From contig JAFLCY010000014.1 in NCBI GenBank assembly GCA_017303485.1, forward strand, positions 1-54,895: a stretch of 54,895 nucleotides of DNA, in the 5' to 3' direction. Positions 8,053 to 16,341 of the stretch are shown piece by piece. The position numbers were made by a program, and so were the translations under genes. The notes under the pieces are model-generated. The model did not search any database, had not been told where the DNA came from, and saw only the letters and a program-made list of their open reading frames with translations. The stretch is from Rhodobacterales bacterium. Its GTDB lineage: Bacteria > Pseudomonadota > Alphaproteobacteria > Rhodobacterales > Rhodobacteraceae. Each line of letters starts with the position of its first letter. Position 1 is the first letter of the stretch.

Positions 8053-10737
8053 GTGCCGTTCAACCTTCTGGTCCTGGCCTGCTTTCTTTATGTGGCCTTT
8101 CTCTTCGCGGTGGCCTTCCTGGTCGAGCGGCGGGCGGACCGGGGGCGCCTTGGCTGGCTCCGCTCGCCCCTGGTCTACACGCTGTCGCTGTCGATCTACT
8201 GCACCGCCTGGACCTTCTATGGCGCCGTCGGCTATGCCGCGCGCTCGGGGCTGGAGTTCCTGACGATCTACTTCGGCCCGACGCTGGTCTTCGTCGGCTG
8301 GTGGTGGCTGTTGCGCAAGCTGGTGCGGATCGGACGGCAGCACCATGTCACCTCGATCGCCGACCTGATCTCCTCGCGCTATGGCAAGTCGAACACGCTG
8401 GGGGTGATCGTCACCGTGATCGCCGTGGTGGCCGCCACGCCCTACATCGCCCTGCAACTGCAATCGGTCGTTCTGTCCTTTGGCGTCTTCGCCAGCGCCG
8501 CGCCCGATGGCTCACGCCCGCTCGACCCCGGGCAGATCGCGGTCTGGGTGGCGGTGGGCCTTGCGTTCTTCACCATCCTGTTCGGCACCCGCAACCTCGA
8601 TGCGCGCGAACAACATCACGGCATCGTCACTGCGATTGCGGTGGAGGCGGTGGTGAAGCTGGTGGCGCTTCTGGCGGTGGGAAGCTTCGTCGTCTGGGGC
8701 ATCGCCGGCGGCGTAGCCGATGTGATCGCCCGGATCGACGCGGCGGACCTGAAGGCCTGGCAGGTGCAGCCGGGGCGCTGGACCGGGATCATTTTCCTCT
8801 CAGCTGCTGCCGTGATCTGCCTGCCGCGGATGTTTCAGGTCATGGTGGTCGAGAACGAGGACGAGGGCCACCTGGCCCGCGCCAGCTGGGCCTTTCCGCT
8901 GTATCTGATGGCGATGAGCCTGTTCATCGTGCCCATCGCCGTGGTCGGGCTGGAGCGGATGCCGTCAGGCGCGAACCCGGACATGTTCGTCCTGACCCTG
9001 CCCCTGGCCGAGGGCCAGGGTGCTTTGGCGATGCTGGCGTTTCTGGGCGGATTTTCCTCGGCCACCTCGATGGTGATCGTGGAATCCATCGCGCTGGCCA
9101 CGATGATCTCTAACCATGTGATGATTCCGCTCTGGCTGCGGCTGCGCCCCGGGGCAGCGGCCGAGGACGACCTGCGCTCGGTCGTGCTGATGGCGCGTCG
9201 GCTGGCCATCGTGGCGGTGCTGGCGCTGGGATATGGCTACTATCATGTCTCCGGCGGATCGGCGGCCCTGGCCTCCATCGGACTGGTCGCCTTCCTGGGC
9301 GTGGCGCAGGTGCTGCCCGCGCTTCTGGGCGGCATCTTCTGGCGCGGCGCGACGCGGACGGGGGCGATCTTGGGGCTGGTCACCGGGCTGGCGGTCTGGG
9401 CCTATACCTCGTTTCTACCCTCTTTCGGTCCCGGTGCGGCGCTGCCGGAAGCGGTCTTCGCCCATGGTCTGATGGGCCTGCCCTGGCTGCGCCCGCACTC
9501 GCTGTTCGGGACCGAAGCGATGGACCCGATCATCCATGCGCTCTTCTGGTCGATGGCGCTGAACGTGCTGGCCTTCTGTCTGGGCTCGCTGCTTACCTTC
9601 CCCGGCCCGGTGGAACGCCTGCAGGGGGCGGGTTTCGTCAATGTCTTCGAGGGTGCGGTCGGCCCGCAACGCTGGGCGCGGGGGCGGGCGGAACCCGAGG
9701 CGCTGCTCGGGATGGCGCAACGAATCCTCGGTGAGGAGACGGCGCTGAGCCTCTTCCAGACCGAGGCGCGCGCGCAGGGCAAGGAAGGTTTCCTGCCCGA
9801 TCCGACGCCGGCTTTCCTTGACAGTCTGGAGGCGCGGCTGTCGGGGTCGGTCGGGGCGGCGACGGCCCATGCGATGATCGGCCAGCTTGTCGGCCGGGCG
9901 ACGGTGACGGTCGAGGACCTGATGGCGGTGGCCAGCGAATCCGCGCAGCTCCTGGAATATTCCGCCCGGCTGGAGGCGCGGGAGGCGGAACTGACCCGGA
10001 CGGCGGGCGCGCTGCGCGAGGCGAACGAAAAGCTGATGCAGCTTTCCTTGCAGAAGGACGCCTTCCTGTCCCAGATCAGCCACGAACTCCGCACGCCGAT
10101 GACCTCGATCCGGGCCTTTTCGGAAATCCTCACCGAGGGCGACCTGCCGCCTGAGATGGTCATGCGTTATGGCCGGATCATCCATGACGAGGCGAAGCGG
10201 CTGACGCGGCTTCTGGACGATCTTCTGGACCTTTCGGTGCTGGAGAACGGTGCGGTGCAGCTGACACTGGGCCTCGCCAGCCTGCAGGGCATGATCGACA
10301 CCGCGCTGACGGCGGCGCGGCAGACCCGGCCCGAGCGTGACTTTCAGGTGGTCCGCGACCTGCCGGCCGAGACGATCTACCTGCGCACCGACGCCGACCG
10401 GCTGACCCAGGTTTTCATCAACCTGATCTCGAACGCCCGGAAATACTGCGACGCGCCTCGGCCCGAGTTGCGCATCGTGGTGCGCCAGCGCGCCGGGCGG
10501 GTCACGGTGGATTTCGTCGACAACGGCAAGGGCATCGCCAAGGACGCCCAGGCGCTGATCTTCGAGAAGTTCGCCCGCCTGACCGATTCCAACCGGGCGG
10601 GCGGTGCCGGTCTCGGGCTGGCGATCTGCCGCGAGATCATGACCAATCTCGGCGGCTCGGTCGCCTATCTGCCGGGGCAGGGCGGGGCCGCCTTCCGCGT
10701 GACGGTGCCCCTGCGGCTGGAGCGGCTTGCGGCGTGA
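8053..10737 (+). CDS. Histidine kinase fused to a sodium/solute-symporter-like domain (CbrA/CrbS type)
   Basis: An 894-residue membrane sensor. Residues 1 to about 510 form a 12-13 helix SSS-family (PutP-like) module with the conserved segment GGFSSATSMVIVESIALATM. A linker and a coiled coil (about 640-665) lead to HisKA with His677 in SQISHELRTPMTS. An HATPase domain follows (N-box NLISNARKY, G1 VDFVDNGKGI, G2 GGAGLGLAIC). No C-terminal receiver is present, matching the separate receiver at 7417. Start GTG 8053 has AGGAGG 7 bases upstream. Kinases of this design (CbrA, CrbS, MxtR) control carbon and acetate use; whether the transporter part moves solute or only senses is unknown. Confidence 0.9.
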   Translation: MPFNLLVLACFLYVAFLFAVAFLVERRADRGRLGWLRSPLVYTLSLSIYCTAWTFYGAVGYAARSGLEFLTIYFGPTLVFVGWWWLLRKLVRIGRQHHVTSIADLISSRYGKSNTLGVIVTVIAVVAATPYIALQLQSVVLSFGVFASAAPDGSRPLDPGQIAVWVAVGLAFFTILFGTRNLDAREQHHGIVTAIAVEAVVKLVALLAVGSFVVWGIAGGVADVIARIDAADLKAWQVQPGRWTGIIFLSAAAVICLPRMFQVMVVENEDEGHLARASWAFPLYLMAMSLFIVPIAVVGLERMPSGANPDMFVLTLPLAEGQGALAMLAFLGGFSSATSMVIVESIALATMISNHVMIPLWLRLRPGAAAEDDLRSVVLMARRLAIVAVLALGYGYYHVSGGSAALASIGLVAFLGVAQVLPALLGGIFWRGATRTGAILGLVTGLAVWAYTSFLPSFGPGAALPEAVFAHGLMGLPWLRPHSLFGTEAMDPIIHALFWSMALNVLAFCLGSLLTFPGPVERLQGAGFVNVFEGAVGPQRWARGRAEPEALLGMAQRILGEETALSLFQTEARAQGKEGFLPDPTPAFLDSLEARLSGSVGAATAHAMIGQLVGRATVTVEDLMAVASESAQLLEYSARLEAREAELTRTAGALREANEKLMQLSLQKDAFLSQISHELRTPMTSIRAFSEILTEGDLPPEMVMRYGRIIHDEAKRLTRLLDDLLDLSVLENGAVQLTLGLASLQGMIDTALTAARQTRPERDFQVVRDLPAETIYLRTDADRLTQVFINLISNARKYCDAPRPELRIVVRQRAGRVTVDFVDNGKGIAKDAQALIFEKFARLTDSNRAGGAGLGLAICREIMTNLGGSVAYLPGQGGAAFRVTVPLRLERLAA

Positions 10738-10744
10738 GGTGCGC

Positions 10745-10759
10745 TTAACCCTTCGTGAA
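10745..10759. promoter_or_regulatory. CtrA-like box (TTAA-N7-TGAA)
   Basis: TTAA at 10745-10748, seven bases, then TGAA at 10756-10759 match the alphaproteobacterial CtrA site TTAA-N7-TTAA with one mismatch. It sits 43 bases before a FliM/N-family gene, and flagellar genes are typical CtrA targets in Rhodobacteraceae. Binding is inferred. Confidence 0.4.
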
Positions 10760-10801
10760 GGAAGCGCGCGTTAGGGTTGGGGCCTCAGGGACAGGACCGC
10801 C

Positions 10802-11764
10802 ATGACCGCCGCGACAAATGACGTGATCCGCCGCAAGATTGACCGCGCCCGCCCGGCGCAGGCAGAAGGCGCTCCGGGCGCCGACCGGGGCTGGCGGCTT
10901 GCACTGGCACGCGCGACCCGCGATGCGATGGGCCTTGACCTCGACTTCCGCAGCCTGACCATTGCCCGGCGCAGTCTGGCCGAGATCCTGGAAATCGTGC
11001 CCGACCGTGCACTGCTGGCGCTTCTGGACGGTCCGCAAGGCGGCCTCGGGGTGATCATGCTGGCGCCCGTGGTGACTGCCACCCTGATCGAAAAGCAGAC
11101 CCTGGGTCGCCTTTCCGCCCAGTCGCCCGGCCCCCGCAAGGCCAGCCGGATCGACGCGGCGATGGTTGCGGGCGTGATCGACCGCGCGCTGTCCGGCCTT
11201 GATGAGGTTCTGGTGGACGAGGCCGACCTGACCTGGGCCGGGGGATTCCGCTACGCCTCCTATCTTGAGGACGCGCGACCGCTTGGACTGATGCTGGAAG
11301 AGGACGACTATCGCGTCCTCTCGGCCGAAGTCGCCTTGGGCGACGGCGGCCTGCGCAGCGGAACTGTGGTTCTGGTTCTGCCTGCAGACGGCAGGGGTCA
11401 AGGACCGTCCCCAGGTGCCGAGGCGGCAGAGGCCGACGCGCCCCCGTTCAGCGCCGCCCTGTCGGCACAGGTGATGCAGGCCGATTGCCGGCTGGATGCG
11501 GTGATTGCCCGGCTGGTCCTGCCGCTGCGGCAGATCATGGCGCTTCAGCCGGGCGAGACGCTTGTCCTGCCCTCGGCGGCGCTTGACGCCATATCGCTTG
11601 AAACGGTGGAAGGCCGCCGCGTCGCAGGGGCGCGGCTGGGCCAGCACCGCGGCATGCGCGCCCTGAAACTCAGCGAAGAGGCTGTGCTGCGTCCGGCCTC
11701 CCTCTCTGCCCACAAATCCACAATCCCGGCCACCGAGGGGCCAGAGCTTCGCGCGACGGGGTAA
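10802..11764 (+). CDS. FliM/FliN-family (SpoA domain) protein
   Basis: A 320-residue protein whose C-terminal part (about 222-295) looks like the SpoA/FliMN surface-presentation domain that builds the flagellar switch C-ring (DAVIARLVLPLRQIMALQPG, then LPSAALDAISLETVEG). The N-terminal two thirds are FliM-like in length but I do not see the EIDALL CheY-binding peptide at the extreme N-terminus. The predicted role is motor switch or an alternative C-ring component at the membrane face. No other flagellar gene lies nearby, so it is an isolated copy. A CtrA-like box lies 43 bases upstream. Identification rests on the C-terminal pattern and general length. Confidence 0.65.
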   Translation: MTAATNDVIRRKIDRARPAQAEGAPGADRGWRLALARATRDAMGLDLDFRSLTIARRSLAEILEIVPDRALLALLDGPQGGLGVIMLAPVVTATLIEKQTLGRLSAQSPGPRKASRIDAAMVAGVIDRALSGLDEVLVDEADLTWAGGFRYASYLEDARPLGLMLEEDDYRVLSAEVALGDGGLRSGTVVLVLPADGRGQGPSPGAEAAEADAPPFSAALSAQVMQADCRLDAVIARLVLPLRQIMALQPGETLVLPSAALDAISLETVEGRRVAGARLGQHRGMRALKLSEEAVLRPASLSAHKSTIPATEGPELRATG

Positions 11765-11768
11765 GGGG

Positions 11769-12194
11769 TCAGCCCTTTGCCAGCGCCTCGATCTGCGGGC
11801 GCAGATGGTCGAGCTGATAGCCAAAGCGCGCGGGCAGGCCGACGAGTTCATCGACCGGGCGCTTGCCCGCATTGGCCAGCGCCCAGACGATCGAGGATCG
11901 ATTGCCGCTGGCGCAATAGGCGAACACGGGGCCGGAGGCGGCTGCGATCGCGGCGCCCTGGGCGGTCACGTTCTCCATCGTCAGCGCCCCGCCGATCACC
12001 GGGTTCGCCACGAAGGCCAGCCCCAGCGCCTCGGCCGCGCGTCGCATTTCGGCGGTGTGAAGATGGGCCGGAATTTCGCCATCAGGACGGTTGTCGATCA
12101 CCGTGACATAGCCAGCCGCCTTGATCGCGGGCAGGTCGCCGGGCTCGATCTGCGGCGAGACGGCGTAATCGGGGGTGATCGCGCGGATGTCCAT
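11769..12194 (-). CDS. TIGR01244/BLH-family phosphatase-like (sulfur transferase) protein
   Basis: A 141-residue cytoplasmic protein of the family annotated as TIGR01244 sulfur transferase or beta-lactamase-hydrolase-like phosphatase. The dual-specificity-phosphatase-like loop Cys94-x4-Arg99 (YCASGNRSS) is visible, as are DNRPDGE near residue 35 and the family start ITPDYAVSPQI. Start chosen at 12194 because GGAGAAG stands just upstream on the minus strand; the frame is open to 12287 but without support. It converges on the FliM/N gene with four bases between stops and diverges from the TraR/DksA gene at 12345. In relatives this family links to sulfide response and persulfide chemistry, a knowledge-based suggestion only. 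Confidence 0.78.
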   Translation of the reverse strand: MDIRAITPDYAVSPQIEPGDLPAIKAAGYVTVIDNRPDGEIPAHLHTAEMRRAAEALGLAFVANPVIGGALTMENVTAQGAAIAAASGPVFAYCASGNRSSIVWALANAGKRPVDELVGLPARFGYQLDHLRPQIEALAKG

Positions 12195-12344
12195 GGGCTT
12201 CTCCACTGGCGCGCCGCTATCGGGGCGCAGAATGAAATCGGGGCGACCATAGCCAGCTTGGCGCGAAAGCGGAAGCGCCGTTGACATGTGTCAAGGCGGG
12301 TCGGGGGGCTGGCGGCTAAACTTGGCCGCAAACAGGAGGAATCC

Positions 12345-12677
12345 ATGCAGGGCAGCCTGACCACCCCGATCCCGGACCGCAAGGCCCAGCTTCTGAAGCG
12401 CCTGAGCGAACTTGGCGCCCGGCTGGAGGCGATTGAGGAAGAGCTTGATTCGCACCAGAACCGCGACTGGGAAGACCTCGCCACCGAACGCGAAAGCGAC
12501 GAGGTGCTGGAAGCGACCGGCAATGCGGGCCTGACCGAAATCACCCAGATCCGCGCCGCGCTGAATCGGATCGACGCGGGCAGTTACGGCGACTGCGTCC
12601 GTTGCGGCGAACCCATCGCCAGGGCGCGGCTTGACCTGCTGCCCTGGACCCCTCTGTGCAGGAGATGTGCCAAATGA
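12345..12677 (+). CDS. TraR/DksA-family protein with intact four-cysteine zinc finger
   Basis: A 110-residue RNA-polymerase-binding protein of the DksA/TraR superfamily. A long coiled coil (about 11-80) has the acidic tip D41-W-E-D44-L-A46-T, matching the DxxDxA tip that DksA inserts into the polymerase secondary channel. The zinc finger is complete: Cys84, Cys87, Cys105 and Cys108 (CVRCGEP and LCRRCAK). AGGAGGA 6 bases upstream fixes ATG 12345. It overlaps the next small gene by four bases. The canonical-length DksA at 39996 has lost its zinc cysteines, so this window encodes both a zinc-type and a zinc-less member. Confidence 0.87.
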   Translation: MQGSLTTPIPDRKAQLLKRLSELGARLEAIEEELDSHQNRDWEDLATERESDEVLEATGNAGLTEITQIRAALNRIDAGSYGDCVRCGEPIARARLDLLPWTPLCRRCAK

Positions 12678-12880
12678 CCGCCCGTCCGATCCTTCCGACC
12701 GCCGCTGATCTTGTCCGGGACGAGGCGGAACTGGTCGCCGCCGGCTTCCGGATGCAGCAACAAGGCCTTGACCTCCTGCTGGCCGAGATGCGTGCCCTTG
12801 CCGCCCTGATGCCGGGTGAGGATTCGCGCCGCCCGACCGATGCCGAGGTCGAGGCGGGTTTCGACAACATGCCGATCTGA
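12674..12880 (+). CDS. Small protein co-translated with the TraR/DksA protein
   Basis: A 68-residue protein of unknown function, predicted soluble. It is mostly helical (RDEAELVAAGFRMQQQGLDL, then an acidic C-terminus ending GFDNMPI). It has no cysteines, no membrane segment and no known motif. ATG 12674 overlaps the stop of the four-cysteine DksA-type gene by four bases, a strong sign of coupled expression and possibly a physical or regulatory link. Base composition and codon use match the neighbourhood, supporting a real gene. Confidence 0.68.
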   Translation: MTARPILPTAADLVRDEAELVAAGFRMQQQGLDLLLAEMRALAALMPGEDSRRPTDAEVEAGFDNMPI

Positions 12881-12901
12881 AGGGCACGGCGCGGACGACA
12901 C

Positions 12902-12929
12902 TTGAAAACACCATAGGGTTGTTTCTAAC
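12902..12929 (+). promoter_or_regulatory. Possible promoter of the FadB/FadJ-like gene
   Basis: TTGAAA at 12902 and TCTAAC at 12924 are spaced 16 bases apart in a locally AT-richer segment, 30 bases before the start at 12960. Weak match, no experimental basis. Confidence 0.3.
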
Positions 12930-12959
12930 TTGATCCGGGATCCGGGCAAGGGAACGGAC

Positions 12960-14726
12960 ATGTCCGCAGACGGGCCAAAGGTTGAGCTGCGGGACGGGAT
13001 CCTGATCCTGACTCTGGCCAATCCGCCGTTCAATGACCTGGGCCCCGGCCTGCGCGCCGGCCTGTTGCAGGCCATCGCCGGACGCGACGAAACCTGCCGG
13101 GGCATCGTCCTGGCCGCCGAGGGACCGCATTTCGCCGGACAGCTGCCGCTGTCTTCTGACGACGCGGCCCCAACGCTGGGCGAGCTGTGCCTCGCCGTTG
13201 CGGAATGCCCGGTGCCGGTTGTCGCGGTGCTGAAGGGTCTGGTTACCGGCCCGGGCGCGGAACTTGCGCTGGCCGCAAGGGCGCGGCTGGCCGATCCGGG
13301 TCTGCGGCTGGCCTTCGCCGATGTGACGCTGGGTCTCTGTCCCGCGGGCGGCACGACCCAGCGACTGCCCCGGCTGATCGGGGCCAGGGCGGCCTTGCGG
13401 TTGCTTCTGTCGGGGCGTTCCGTCCCGGCCTCGGAGGCGCTGGCTTCCGGGCTGGTCGATGGCATCACCGAAACCGCGCCGATCGCCTCGGCGATGCGAC
13501 TGGCGCAGGCGCTGGCGGTCGGAGACCTCTTGCGCCGGGTCGAACCGGATGCGGCGGCCTGGTCGGCGGCGGTCGCCGAGGCGCGTCGAGGCACGGTGGC
13601 GCGCGGACAGGCCGGGCGACGGATCATCGACTGTGTGGAGGCGGCGCTGGTCCTGCCACCCGAGAACCTGCTCGCCTTCGAGGCGGTCGCGCGGGCCGAT
13701 CTGGAGGACAGCGACGAGTCCATCGGTCTTCGCGCCGCCGCGGCGGCCGAACGGAGGGCGCTGGCGCTGCCGCCGGTGCTGACCCGGTTGCAGGCCCTGT
13801 CGGTCGACCGGATCGGGCTGGTCGGCCTTGCTCCCGATCTGGCGCGGATCGCCGTGGTGGCGCTGTCGCGTGAAGTGTCGGTCAGCTGGTCGGTCCCGGA
13901 TGAGATCGCGCGCGAGGCCGGTTTGCAAGCGGTCGAGGCCGGGATCGAGGAAGGCCAGCACTCCGGCAGCCTGACCCCCGACCGCGCCCGGGCGATGCGT
14001 GAGCGGCTGTTCATGGTCGTGGGGCCGCTGGCAGATGCCTCGGTGCCCTTTCTGGTCTCGGATCATCCGGTCAAGGTGTCGGAGGACGCAATCCATGCCG
14101 GGGCGGCGCGGCTGGTGCTGCACGGGCAGGAGGGCGAGATGGGACTGGCCCTGTCGCCCGCCGGCAGGGTCTGCGAGGTGACGCTGCCTCCCGACCGGCT
14201 GCCGCTGGCACGGGCGACCGCGCTGGCGGGTTTGCGCCGGATGGGGCTGTCTCCGATGCTTGTCGACCATCGCCCGGTGATCGGGGCCCGGATGGCCGAT
14301 GCCGGACGCACCGCGCTGGCCTGGATGGTGTCGCGCGGCGTGCCGCGCAGGATGATTGCAGCAGCGCTGGACGAATTCGGCGTCAGCCTGCCCGACCCGG
14401 TGTCGATCGAAACACCGACTGTCCTGCGCGCGATGCCCGCGACCGAGATACTGAACCGCTGGCTGTCCGCCCTGGCCAATGAGGGCGCGCGGCTTCTGGA
14501 CGACGGCATTGCCAGGCGGCCCTCGGACATCGATTTTCTGATGGTGGCGGGCTACCGCTTTCCGCGCTGGCGCGGCGGACCGATGCACCAGGCCGACCGG
14601 CGCGGGTTGATGGTGTTGCGGCAGAATCTGCGGTCATGGGGGGCCGAGGCCGCGCTCTGGACCCCGGCGCCGCTGGTGGACCGCCTGATCCGCGAGGGCC
14701 AGAGCCTCGCGGCGCTGGACGGCTGA
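12960..14726 (+). CDS. Degenerate FadB/FadJ-like enoyl-CoA hydratase / 3-hydroxyacyl-CoA dehydrogenase
   Basis: A 588-residue protein shorter than FadB/FadJ (about 700-730). Residues 1-190 are crotonase-like: Glu101 in GPGAELAL matches the first catalytic Glu, but the second (LPE in FadB) is Asp121 in AFADVTLGL. The region about 280-450 occupies the Rossmann dehydrogenase position. GLVGLAPDLA replaces the GxGxMG nucleotide loop, and the catalytic-His motif (HFFNP-like) is absent. The C-terminal helical domain is recognisable (VAGYRFPRWRGGPMHQAD near 535-550). An N-terminal membrane or export signal is absent. Predicted as either a hydratase with a dead dehydrogenase half or a non-catalytic acyl-CoA binder; beta-oxidation activity should not be assumed. 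Confidence 0.72.
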   Translation: MSADGPKVELRDGILILTLANPPFNDLGPGLRAGLLQAIAGRDETCRGIVLAAEGPHFAGQLPLSSDDAAPTLGELCLAVAECPVPVVAVLKGLVTGPGAELALAARARLADPGLRLAFADVTLGLCPAGGTTQRLPRLIGARAALRLLLSGRSVPASEALASGLVDGITETAPIASAMRLAQALAVGDLLRRVEPDAAAWSAAVAEARRGTVARGQAGRRIIDCVEAALVLPPENLLAFEAVARADLEDSDESIGLRAAAAAERRALALPPVLTRLQALSVDRIGLVGLAPDLARIAVVALSREVSVSWSVPDEIAREAGLQAVEAGIEEGQHSGSLTPDRARAMRERLFMVVGPLADASVPFLVSDHPVKVSEDAIHAGAARLVLHGQEGEMGLALSPAGRVCEVTLPPDRLPLARATALAGLRRMGLSPMLVDHRPVIGARMADAGRTALAWMVSRGVPRRMIAAALDEFGVSLPDPVSIETPTVLRAMPATEILNRWLSALANEGARLLDDGIARRPSDIDFLMVAGYRFPRWRGGPMHQADRRGLMVLRQNLRSWGAEAALWTPAPLVDRLIREGQSLAALDG

Positions 14727-14736
14727 CCGGGGCGGC

Positions 14737-14952
14737 CTAGCCGAGGACGATGCCCGCGACGACCGCCGCAAGCCCGAGGGCCGAGACGCCGACTGCTGCA
14801 AGGTTGATCACCACCACCCGCTGCAACTCGGCCCGCATCGCCGCGTCGTCAAGGCCCGCGCGCTTGGCCCGGGCGGCGCGCAGGATGCAGTAGCCAAGAC
14901 CCAACAGGCCGATCAGCGTCAGTGCCGCGCCTGCCCAGATCAGTACCTGCAT
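14737..14952 (-). CDS. Small two-helix membrane protein
   Basis: About 71 residues with two hydrophobic helices (MQVLIWAGAALTLIGLLG and VVVINLAAVGVSALGLAAVV) joined by a charged loop AARAKRAGLDDAAM. Unknown function, though such proteins are common near GapR in Rhodobacteraceae in my recollection. Start at 14952 chosen because AGGGGA lies 7 bases upstream on the minus strand; 14958 is a second in-frame ATG. It converges on the FadB-like gene with 10 bases between stops and diverges from gapR. Confidence 0.68.
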   Translation of the reverse strand: MQVLIWAGAALTLIGLLGLGYCILRAARAKRAGLDDAAMRAELQRVVVINLAAVGVSALGLAAVVAGIVLG

Positions 14953-15113
14953 TGCCATTCCCCTTTTCCTGGTCCGGCCCGGGCTAGCCGGTCTTGCCCC
15001 GGCATGCAAGCAAGCCATCGCCGGGCCCGTCGGGGCAGGGGCCGATCCGGCCTTGAACCCGGCCCCCGCGGCAGGGTAGGAACCCCACGACCAATCCGTT
15101 CAAGAGGACCGCC

Positions 15114-15368
15114 ATGGCCGACGCGACCGATCCCTATGCCGTCACCGCCGACGAGCTGCGCCAGTTCATCGAGCGCTTCGAGCAGCTTGAATCGGAGAAG
15201 AAGGACGTCACCGAACAGCAAAAGGAGCTGATGGCCGAGGCCAAGGGCCGGGGCTATGACACCAAGGTGATGCGCAAGGTGATCGCGCTGCGCAAGCGCA
15301 AGCCGGACGAGATTGCCGAAGAGGAAGCGGTGCTGGAACTGTACAAGACCGCGCTGGGAATGAGCTGA
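15114..15368 (+). CDS. gapR: Nucleoid-associated protein GapR (DUF2312)
   Basis: An 84-residue DUF2312 protein. GapR forms a coiled-coil dimer or tetramer clamp on overtwisted AT-rich DNA ahead of forks and transcription in Caulobacter and relatives. The family pattern is complete: helix FIERFEQLESEKKDVTEQQK, then EAKGRGYDTKVMRKVIALRK and the acidic KPDEIAEEEAVLELY. Length is normal. AGAGGA 7 bases upstream supports ATG 15114. Its stop codon abuts the stop of the converging gene at 15369 with no base between. Confidence 0.93.
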   Translation: MADATDPYAVTADELRQFIERFEQLESEKKDVTEQQKELMAEAKGRGYDTKVMRKVIALRKRKPDEIAEEEAVLELYKTALGMS

Positions 15369-16241
15369 TCAGGGCTCGATCAACCTGACTCCGCCCATGT
15401 GGCTGATCCGCTCGACATCCTCCAGATAGGCCTGCGACAGCGCTTCGACCAGCTCATCCGACCAGCCGGGTGTGCGGATTTCGGCCGAAAGCTGTTCGGG
15501 CCGCCCGAATTTTTCCAGGAAAGCGGTCACGATCCGCCGCCGGTGCGACACCGATTGCGGCGGATGTTCCTTGCAATAGGCATGAAAGCGCGCAAGGCCA
15601 GCCTCTGTCATCAGTTGCGCCAGAAGCTCGTCATCGTCCTCCAGCGCGATGTCCGGGCCATGACCCGAGACGGCCTGCAACACCTCCGGCCAGATCAGCG
15701 GCGAGTCCTCGTCGCACCAGACCGTCAAAGGTACGCCGGGATTGTCGGCGCGGATCTGGCGGATGGTGTCGGACCAGCGCAGCCGCATCAGGTCGACATT
15801 CTTCAGAATGTCCACATGTCCCTTCGCTTGCGCCCGTTCGCGCAGATCGGGCAGGAAGGTCGCCGGGTTGCGCAGCCCGAGGTGGAACTCGGCCTCATGA
15901 TCGGGGAAAATCTGGGTGAAGGCCCGCAGCCGCGGACCGCCGCCGCCGTACAGCATGTCACCCACCGCATAGGCCGGAAAGCTGAGAAAACTGGTCCAGG
16001 ACAGGACCAGCCGGTCGGCACCGTCCTCATCCGTGATCTGATCCAGGATCACCGCCTGGGTGTCCTGTGAGGCGGTCGCGCCGCGCAGCTGGTTGGCGGT
16101 GTCGCGCAGAAGCTTGCGGTAGCGGGTGGGCGAGGGCACCGCGATGCCCTGGTCCGCCAGCACCGCGCGGTTCTTCAGCAGGCAGCGGACCAGCCGGTCC
16201 TCGTCGGTGCAGTGGGCACCAAGGTGGTAGACGATGCGCAT
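15369..16241 (-). CDS. Sulfotransferase-like conserved Rhodobacteraceae protein
   Basis: A 290-residue cytoplasmic protein starting MRIVYHLGAHCTDEDRLVRC. The opening beta strand and His-Leu-Gly turn resemble the PAPS-binding start of sulfotransferase-fold proteins, but the KTGTT loop is replaced by AHCTDEDRL, so sulfate transfer is uncertain. Conserved-looking segments include TVWCDEDSPLIWPEVLQ near 175 and SHRRRIVTAFLEKFG near 240. I recall close relatives only from Rhodobacteraceae, all without known function. Start 16241 is preferred to the in-frame codons at 16262 and 16268 because family members begin at MRIVYHLG. It diverges from the permease gene at 16342. Confidence 0.72.
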   Translation of the reverse strand: MRIVYHLGAHCTDEDRLVRCLLKNRAVLADQGIAVPSPTRYRKLLRDTANQLRGATASQDTQAVILDQITDEDGADRLVLSWTSFLSFPAYAVGDMLYGGGGPRLRAFTQIFPDHEAEFHLGLRNPATFLPDLRERAQAKGHVDILKNVDLMRLRWSDTIRQIRADNPGVPLTVWCDEDSPLIWPEVLQAVSGHGPDIALEDDDELLAQLMTEAGLARFHAYCKEHPPQSVSHRRRIVTAFLEKFGRPEQLSAEIRTPGWSDELVEALSQAYLEDVERISHMGGVRLIEP

Positions 16242-16341
16242 CGGGCCTGACTTCTTGGGCATGGGCAACCCAAGGCCCTGCGGCGCGACTATACGGGCTT
16301 TTCTGGACAGTTAAACCGCTTTCCTGTAACCCCGCCTCACG

